Assembly: GCF_001661265.1 (NCBI RefSeq)
Contig: NW_017567011.1
Location: 62,001-126,000, forward strand
Source of the DNA: Saitoella complicata NRRL Y-17804
Lineage: Eukaryota > Ascomycota > Saitoellomycetes > Saitoellales > Saitoellaceae
Length of the DNA: 64,000 bases
Direction: 5' to 3'
Shown: piece by piece, positions 57,398 through 64,000 of the stretch
How the letters are laid out: the number at the start of each line of letters is the position of its first letter
Numbering within the stretch: the first letter of the stretch is position 1
Translations under genes and position numbers: made by a program
The notes under the pieces: generated by a model
What the model saw: only the letters and a program-made list of their open reading frames with translations
Database searches by the model: none
Told to the model about the DNA's origin: nothing

Positions 57398-57761
57398 TCG
57401 TCATAGCAAGTGTTGGGGAAAATGAAAGAGATCTAGCCAGCAGAGTAAGGTATTTTTGAATTGCATACTTTTTTGTTCATCCCATGTCCCTTTGTACTGA
57501 GTGTGTTTCGGCTGCAATACCTTTGTCAGTACGCGCGCCTTGTCCCTGGGTGTACTTACTCTACTCTAAGCTGGAACGAATCCTCCGACCCTTTCTATTC
57601 CCTCGAGTGCACGAAGCGGCTGGTTACGCTTCCGTTCGACTGGTGACTTCCCTTTCTTTGTTTCGGCTTACAAAAGCTCCGTCGGCTCCTCTTCGAGTCC
57701 TCCCCAACTGTTTCACCAGTGATACCCAGTAACCGTTCCGACAACTACGCCAGTTGCAACC
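57398..57761. other. Region between SEC24 and the MAP kinase gene
   Basis: It holds the SEC24 3' flank and the kinase 5' region, pyrimidine-rich near 57540-57700. No gene was seen. Confidence 0.4.
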
Positions 57762-58889
<1,128 letters not shown>

Positions 58890-59228
58890 GCGAGAGCTTG
58901 CGAGCGTTAGCGAGCCCGGGCATGAGCTTGAGTGAGTGAGAAGGAGTGGGAGCGAGGAGGGTACAAGCTTCCTGGAGAACTTGCTGGTCACTTTTTTGAT
59001 ATTTTATGGGCAGAGAGTCGGCTGGACCCGGAGATCTCGAGACAAGCACGGCTTTTGGGGCATTTTGGAGTAGTTTTTGCTTTTTCTTCTTTACTTTTGT
59101 CCTTTGCAAATCAAATCATTTAGACATCATATCCTTTCACCCTTTGACTTTGAAGGTTGATTCGGAGATTGTTGCAATTGCGTATGCGGTTTTGGATGTG
59201 TCCTTCACCTCCTCCCTTATCTTCCTAT
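58890..59228. other. Region between the MAP kinase and RRP40 genes
   Basis: It starts with a run of GAGC/GAGT-like repeats (58886-58960), then the converging 3' flanks. No gene was seen. Confidence 0.45.
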
Positions 59229-59981
59229 CTAACTTACTGCCTCGCCTATTCTTGTGCTCGCTCTCCCGGCCAACACCTCCTTCACCATCCTCCCAACCTC
59301 ACTCTCCCTCAAAAACTCACTCCGTCTAACTGCCTCCACAACCGCAATCGTCGTGCCCGCATCACCACTCTTCACCCATATCCGTCCATTAACCCCCACC
59401 GCGATCTCAAACGCGACTTGTCCCGCCAATGCCAACAATACCGGCGGATTTGGGAGTAGTAATCGCCGGCAAAGGGGGAGGGAGACGCTGAAGATGTACC
59501 CGGAGACGAGTTCGCCGAAGCCACCGGATTTGCCGGTTGTGGGGTCAATGCATTCGAGTTCGGGTTCCATGTCTTTGTTGGCGAGGGTTACGCGTGCGTA
59601 GACCAAAGAACCGATATTGAGCATTGGTCGGTTCTTTTTTGTTGCGCCTTCGAAGGCGAGGGCATCGAGTTGGGCCGGGTGGGCAGAGCCAACATCGAGT
59701 TTGTAGCCTTCGACGTGCTTGCCGGTTACTTGGGCGATGACGCTTTCGCCTACGGCTGGGACGTAGCGTTTCTGGGATGAATTGATGTAGTAGGAATTTG
59801 GTGCTAAGTTTTGGAGTCTCCCGGCTTTTTGTGGTAGAATTGCGGGGTTTGAGGGATCATGAGAGAGGAAGAGCCCGGGACCGAGGCGAAGAGGTGTTGA
59901 AGCGGCTGTGGTTAGGTCTTCTGGGAGGGATTCGCCGGGGAGGAGGAGGGATGCATATGGTTGTGTGGTGTTGAGGACCAT
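59229..59981 (-). CDS. RRP40: Exosome complex subunit RRP40
   Basis: This intronless 250-residue protein has the RRP40 order: an N-terminal domain with LRLGPGLFLSHDPSNPAI, an S1 domain (RYVPAVGESVIAQVTGKHVE, GYKLDVGSAHPAQLDALAFE) and a KH domain (NRPMLNIGSLVYARVTLANK, then PELECIDPTTGKSGGFGEL and GVNGRIWVKSG). It is a cap subunit of the RNA exosome, which trims and degrades RNA in nucleus and cytoplasm. The length fits the family. It is divergent from LOS1. Confidence 0.93.
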   Translation of the reverse strand: MVLNTTQPYASLLLPGESLPEDLTTAASTPLRLGPGLFLSHDPSNPAILPQKAGRLQNLAPNSYYINSSQKRYVPAVGESVIAQVTGKHVEGYKLDVGSAHPAQLDALAFEGATKKNRPMLNIGSLVYARVTLANKDMEPELECIDPTTGKSGGFGELVSGYIFSVSLPLCRRLLLPNPPVLLALAGQVAFEIAVGVNGRIWVKSGDAGTTIAVVEAVRRSEFLRESEVGRMVKEVLAGRASTRIGEAVS

Positions 59982-60296
59982 TGCTTATTGCAAGCCGACT
60001 AAGGTGTCGTATGAGCTCTCCTCTCCTCGGAGGTCTATCGCACCCGCGCATGCAACCGGTGTTGTGAGTTCTGCAGGACTTCAGGGACGTTGGGTGAAAT
60101 ATAGACTCTTGTATCATCGACCAAAACCTTAACCGTCTTGATCAAACGGCTTCCGACTTGAGTCATCGTTGACCATTGCTCTCTGTATTCGTGCTTAGGT
60201 GTGCAGTACTCCTCTCCCGATCCACTCCTTTCTTCCCACCGAGCAAAGCATTCGTCAGTAACTGTCAAATTCGATTCAAGGCACAGAAAGCACAGC
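59982..60296. promoter_or_regulatory. Divergent promoter of RRP40 and LOS1
   Basis: About 315 bases separate the two start codons of an exosome subunit and the tRNA exporter. No known site was recognised. Confidence 0.45.
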
Positions 60297-63287
60297 ATGG
60301 ATGAGCAAGTCGAGCAGGCGGTCCGGGTCGCATTAGATCCCGCAGCGGATCCATCATTGAAGAAACAAGCAATGCAGTTTTGTGAACAAGTCAAGGCTTC
60401 GCCGGACGGTTGGCAGGTTTGTCTGGCATTGTTCACGAAAGTTCCGAAAGCTTCAGAACCAGCAAGGTTCTTTGCGTTGCAGACTGTGAACGATGCGTTG
60501 GAGCATAGGCGGGATACTCTGGGTGAAGGGAGTTTGGAGTATATCAGGACGACGTTGTTGAATTTCGTGAATGTGGAGTTTGTCAGTGGAAGTGGTGGGG
60601 AGGATCCAGCGTATCTGCGCAACAAATTGGCACAGTCTTTCTCGTTTCTGTTTATTGCGATTTATCCGACGTCATGGCGTTCCTTCTTCGCTGATTTTCT
60701 CTCATTATCGGTGTCTTCCGTTCCATCAGGTCGACGAACGAACCCACGAACAGTCAACTTCTTCCTCCGCATTTTGCTGGCCATCAATGTGGAGATTGCG
60801 GATGCGCTTTTTGTTCGGAGCCCGGCGGAGGTGCAGAGGAATAATGCGATCAAGGATGTGATTCGAGACAATGATGTGACGAAGGTTACGACGGTGTTGA
60901 GGGAGTTGATGTTGGAGTATCAGGGCAGTGATGATGGTGCCGTGCAATTGGCTTTACAGGTTATTGGATCATGGATCTCGTGGATTGATATCAACTTGGT
61001 GGTGAATGAGAGTTACATGAACGTCATCTTCAATTACTTGTTGAATGAGAATTTGAGGAGTCATGCTTGTGAAGCACTTGTGGAGATCGTGGGGAAGAAG
61101 ATGTTGCCGCCTGGAAAGCTGGAACTAATCTCATTGTTGAATTTGACGACGGTAATGAATCAACTCGATACGAGTGCGGATCCAGAATTCAGTCAGCATG
61201 TTGCGCGGTTGGCGAATATTCAGGGAGTGGAGTTGGCGAGGATTCTTGAGGATGGAAGCATCACCCCGCAAGCACAGGCACAGGCAACGGCTCTTCTTCA
61301 GGGGTTGTTCCCGTTCTTGTTGAGGTTCTTGTCGGATGAGTACGACGAGACGTCGATGGCTGTGTACCCCTTCGTCACCGATCTCCTTGCCATGATCCGA
61401 AAAGAGAAGAAACGCGGCGCGGTTGATCCGGCAAAGGGACAGATGCTCGGACCCCTCCTGAGTGCCATGATCCAGAAACTCCGCTACGATGATGAGTCGG
61501 AGTGGGGATCTGAGGCTGATGCGGACGAGGAAGCGGAGTTTCGGGACATGCGGTCGAAGATCAAGATCTTCCAGGAAACAGTCGCGACGATTGATCCGGA
61601 ACTTTTCAACAACGCTGTGTATTCCGTCGTCTCGTCGACGTTGGGTAAACCTGCGCAGAGCTTGAACTGGAGAGATCTGGAGTGCGCGTTGTTTCAGCTG
61701 TATTCGTATAGTGAGTGTATCCGCGGCGCGCAGATTTACGTCAAGAGCGATCAGGATCCGACGCCGACGCAGCTTGGTGGGATGATGGCTATGCTCGTTA
61801 ACTCTGATGTCGCGACACACACACACCCCTCCATTTTTCTCCAATTCATGGAGATTGTGGTAAGGTATGTTTCCTTCTTCCAGTTACAGTCTGCTTTCGT
61901 CCCCAAGGTCTTGGAAATCTTCATTGGACCGAAGGGGTTGCATAATGAGAATGTGCAGGTGAGGACACGCGCTTGGTATTTGTTTTACCGGTTCGTCAAG
62001 AGTTTGAAGAACAACTTGGGAAATATTGCGGAGGTTGCGTTGACTGCTATGGGTGATCTTCTTGTTGTCACAGCTGAGTTACCGTCGGAGGATCTGGAGG
62101 CGGAGAACGAGATGAGCGCGGATGCTGCGACGTCGGGCGGAAGTTTCGAGAGCCAGCTGTATTTGTTCGAGAGTGCGGGGTTGTTGATCTCGGATCAATC
62201 TGTGCCTGCTGAGCAGCAGTTGGCCGTGGCACGGAAGTTGCTGGCGCCGTTATTTGCTGATATTCAGCAGCGACTCGCTGGTAGTAAAACGGATCAGTTG
62301 AATGTGTTGCAGGTTCATCACGACATCATGGCCATCGGAACCTTCTGTAAGGGATTCCCGGAGACGATGAAGGGTGAGCCGGCGACGGCTGAGTGGGCGA
62401 CGGCGTTTCTGGAGGCAACAGAAGTTATTCTCGTTGCGCTTCAGACGTTCAATACGGTGGAGATTGTCCGTGATGCTTCGAGGTTTGCGTTTGCGAGGTT
62501 AGTTAGTATTCTGGGGTCGCGGTTGCTTCCGGAGACTCCGAGACTTATCAATGGGTTACTTACGGAGGCTAAGACGTCGGAGTTGGTTGATTTCCTTCCC
62601 TTCTTGGGTCAGTTGATTCACAAGTTTCAGCCGCATATCTTCGATATGCTCAACAACTTGTTGATGCCTTTGTTGGGCCGGATCTTCTCTACGCTCAACA
62701 ACCCTGCGGAGGGAACGGATGCTTTGCTCAAGAGGATTGAGATGCGCAAGGCGTACTTGAACTTTATTCTTGCGATCTTGAACAACCGTCTTGGCTCTGT
62801 CTTTGTTAGCGAGACGAACCAGGGTAACTTCGAGTCCATCATTCAAAGTATTGTTCACTTTGGGTCTGATGTGTCTGATGCTCCGACGGCGAAGCTTGCG
62901 TTTGGTGTTTTGACGACTATGGTTGCTACATGGGGTGGTCCTAACAAGACTACTGCTATTACTAACCAGCTCGTCGGTCAAGATCTTCCTGGGTTCCAGA
63001 GGATCATGTACGAAATCATGACTCCAGTATGCTTCGAGGTTCCTTCGAAACCTGAGTTCAACCCCCGAGATGCTCAAGCGCAACTCCTCCTCTTCGAAAT
63101 CGCTTCCCTGCAGAAAGCTATGTTCGAGCAAAAAGGCGACACCTTCATCGTCGCCCTCCAGAACTACCTCGTCTCCATCAACTTCCCCCAGCCCACCGCG
63201 GCAGAATATATTCAGTCCCTTCGAACAATGGACCTCCGCGACTTCAGAAAGTTCTTTTATAACCTAATTATCGCTAGCCGTGGCTAG
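60297..63287 (+). CDS. LOS1: Exportin-T, nuclear tRNA exporter
   Basis: The 996-residue intronless protein is a HEAT-repeat karyopherin. The start MDEQVEQAVRVALDPAADPS, LKKQAMQFCEQVKASPDGW, FFALQTVNDALEHR and the Exportin-1-like N-terminal block (LRNKLAQSFSFLFIAIYPTSW) match LOS1/XPOT, which carries tRNA out of the nucleus with Ran-GTP. Further blocks are WISWIDINLVVNESYMNVIF and LPFLGQLIHKFQPHIFDMLN. The C-terminus ends EYIQSLRTMDLRDFRKFFYN, as in relatives. The ATG at 60297 is taken; the frame upstream is open but not conserved-looking. Confidence 0.94.
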   Translation: MDEQVEQAVRVALDPAADPSLKKQAMQFCEQVKASPDGWQVCLALFTKVPKASEPARFFALQTVNDALEHRRDTLGEGSLEYIRTTLLNFVNVEFVSGSGGEDPAYLRNKLAQSFSFLFIAIYPTSWRSFFADFLSLSVSSVPSGRRTNPRTVNFFLRILLAINVEIADALFVRSPAEVQRNNAIKDVIRDNDVTKVTTVLRELMLEYQGSDDGAVQLALQVIGSWISWIDINLVVNESYMNVIFNYLLNENLRSHACEALVEIVGKKMLPPGKLELISLLNLTTVMNQLDTSADPEFSQHVARLANIQGVELARILEDGSITPQAQAQATALLQGLFPFLLRFLSDEYDETSMAVYPFVTDLLAMIRKEKKRGAVDPAKGQMLGPLLSAMIQKLRYDDESEWGSEADADEEAEFRDMRSKIKIFQETVATIDPELFNNAVYSVVSSTLGKPAQSLNWRDLECALFQLYSYSECIRGAQIYVKSDQDPTPTQLGGMMAMLVNSDVATHTHPSIFLQFMEIVVRYVSFFQLQSAFVPKVLEIFIGPKGLHNENVQVRTRAWYLFYRFVKSLKNNLGNIAEVALTAMGDLLVVTAELPSEDLEAENEMSADAATSGGSFESQLYLFESAGLLISDQSVPAEQQLAVARKLLAPLFADIQQRLAGSKTDQLNVLQVHHDIMAIGTFCKGFPETMKGEPATAEWATAFLEATEVILVALQTFNTVEIVRDASRFAFARLVSILGSRLLPETPRLINGLLTEAKTSELVDFLPFLGQLIHKFQPHIFDMLNNLLMPLLGRIFSTLNNPAEGTDALLKRIEMRKAYLNFILAILNNRLGSVFVSETNQGNFESIIQSIVHFGSDVSDAPTAKLAFGVLTTMVATWGGPNKTTAITNQLVGQDLPGFQRIMYEIMTPVCFEVPSKPEFNPRDAQAQLLLFEIASLQKAMFEQKGDTFIVALQNYLVSINFPQPTAAEYIQSLRTMDLRDFRKFFYNLIIASRG

Positions 63288-63796
63288 TTGGTGTGTTCCA
63301 GTACAGTGATTCAGCAAGCAGCGAGCGATTTTAGCTTTCATTTTTCTCTACATGGCGTCGGCCTTTATCGTTTATTCGTTTTTGTCACGCATGATATAGA
63401 TGCAAGCATCTTTCAAAAAGTTATTGGATTTCGGTGGATTTGGAGTGTTTTTGGTGATTTAGTGCAGCTGAGAAGGCATGGTGTGAGGATATCAAGAGCA
63501 AGAAAGGAGCAAGGAGTGAAAGAAGATATGGCATTGTATGTTTAGCATAGCGTGTTGCATGTCGGGGCGCTGGTTTTCTGGACTGTGATGTGCATTGGCG
63601 GCATGAGGGTTGGTGGGTTAGCATATGTGAATGGTAATCATTTAGTAGGTGAATTATGATCAGTCTGGATCTATCCGCGTCGTCCGTCTCTTCCTATGTC
63701 AATCACTTTCTTCATCGTCATGGCATTAAAGATTCATAAGCAGGTCATTGTCATGGAGGAGTAAGATCAGGATGTACGATATATAGCACTATACCC
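63288..63796. other. Region between LOS1 and the GatA-like gene
   Basis: Converging 3' flanks, AT-richer than the coding parts. No gene was seen. Confidence 0.45.
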
Positions 63797-64000
63797 TCAT
63801 GAAACCATATCTTCTAGGATTTTGGCCATTTCCAAGACTGTGTGGTCCTCTCCGAACTGACCCATAACCTGCAGACCAATTGGCATACCGCTTTCATCCT
63901 TGCCATACGGGACACTGCAAGCCGGAAGGCCAGCTAAACTTGCCGGAACGGTCAAAACATCGTTCACATAAGCATCCAGTCTCTTCTGCTTCTTAACCTC
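63797..64000 (-). CDS. HER2: GatA/HER2-type amidase, C-terminal end only
   Basis: The last 67 codons of a minus-strand gene enter from the right edge: [39 protein letters not shown] and the tail [14 protein letters not shown], then TGA at 63797-63799. The [17 protein letters not shown] and GLQVMG text is typical of GatA, subunit A of glutamyl-tRNA(Gln) amidotransferase (mitochondrial Her2/QRSL1). The catalytic Ser-Ser-Lys part lies outside the window, so a related amidase is possible. Confidence 0.75.
   Translation of the reverse strand, partial: EVKKQKRLDAYVNDVLTVPASLAGLPACSVPYGKDESGMPIGLQVMGQFGEDHTVLEMAKILEDMVS

Noticed and set aside
60035-63131. Several long minus-strand frames opposite LOS1 (60035, 61131, 62556)
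   Set aside because: All mirror the LOS1 codons and show no motifs.

Overview
The window is a gene-dense stretch of a fungal nuclear genome. Most genes are unbroken or carry one to four short introns of about 45-60 bases, with GTAYGT-type 5' splice sites and CAG/TAG 3' ends. The set includes SEC23, SEC24, SMC1, a PHO85-type CDK, a FUS3/KSS1-type MAP kinase, LOS1, a REB1-like Myb protein and a yeast-type amino-acid permease. A complex I subunit (NDUFB9) is present, so this is not a Saccharomyces relative that has lost complex I. CTG encodes conserved leucines (for example in the kinase motif DVLGTP), so it is not a CTG-clade yeast. Low intron density argues against most basidiomycetes. An ascomycete outside the Saccharomycetaceae, perhaps a Taphrinomycotina or similar early branch, is my inference and is not proven.

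Layout. 1-16.7 kb: an unidentified coiled-coil gene cut by the left edge, a fragment of an oxalate decarboxylase gene, a monoacylglycerol-lipase-like hydrolase, NAA50, RINT1/TIP20, a PHO85-like kinase, a cAMP phosphodiesterase and an acidic repeat protein. Four identical tRNA-Asn(GTT) genes and one intron-bearing tRNA-Tyr(GTA) are scattered through this part. 17-27 kb: SMC1, glutathione reductase, SEC23 and TTI2. 27.7-29.2 kb: a tandem pair of DUF6697-like sequences, the first frameshifted. 29.4-37.4 kb: NDUFB9 and ATP16 (divergent), NAA20, an unknown coiled-coil gene, BRX1 and RPL29 (divergent), and a BCAS3-like propeller protein. 38-49.5 kb: more accessory content, with a membrane protein, an F-box protein, a second tRNA-Tyr, a long Asp/Glu-racemase-like protein without its catalytic cysteines, a poorly resolved gene, a 2H phosphoesterase, an amino-acid permease, ALG14 and a VMA22/CCDC115-like gene. 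49.8-64 kb: xylulokinase, REB1-like, SEC24, MAP kinase, RRP40, LOS1 and the 3' end of a GatA/HER2 amidase.

Working together. Several divergent pairs share a function and a short intergenic region: NDUFB9/ATP16 (respiration), BRX1/RPL29 (60S ribosome, with a telobox between them) and RRP40/LOS1 (RNA processing and tRNA export). Both COPII inner-coat subunits (SEC23, SEC24) and the catalytic subunits of two N-terminal acetyltransferases (NAA50, NAA20) lie in the same 64 kb, but not next to each other.

I found no CRISPR array, rRNA, transposon or virus-like element. I saw no clear new multi-gene system. The strongest unusual items are the cysteine-less racemase-like protein, the DUF6697 tandem pair, the repeated tRNA-Asn genes, an acidic protein with an internal repeat, and a glutathione reductase with a possible mitochondrial presequence upstream of its only nearby ATG. 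All splice sites were placed by eye.
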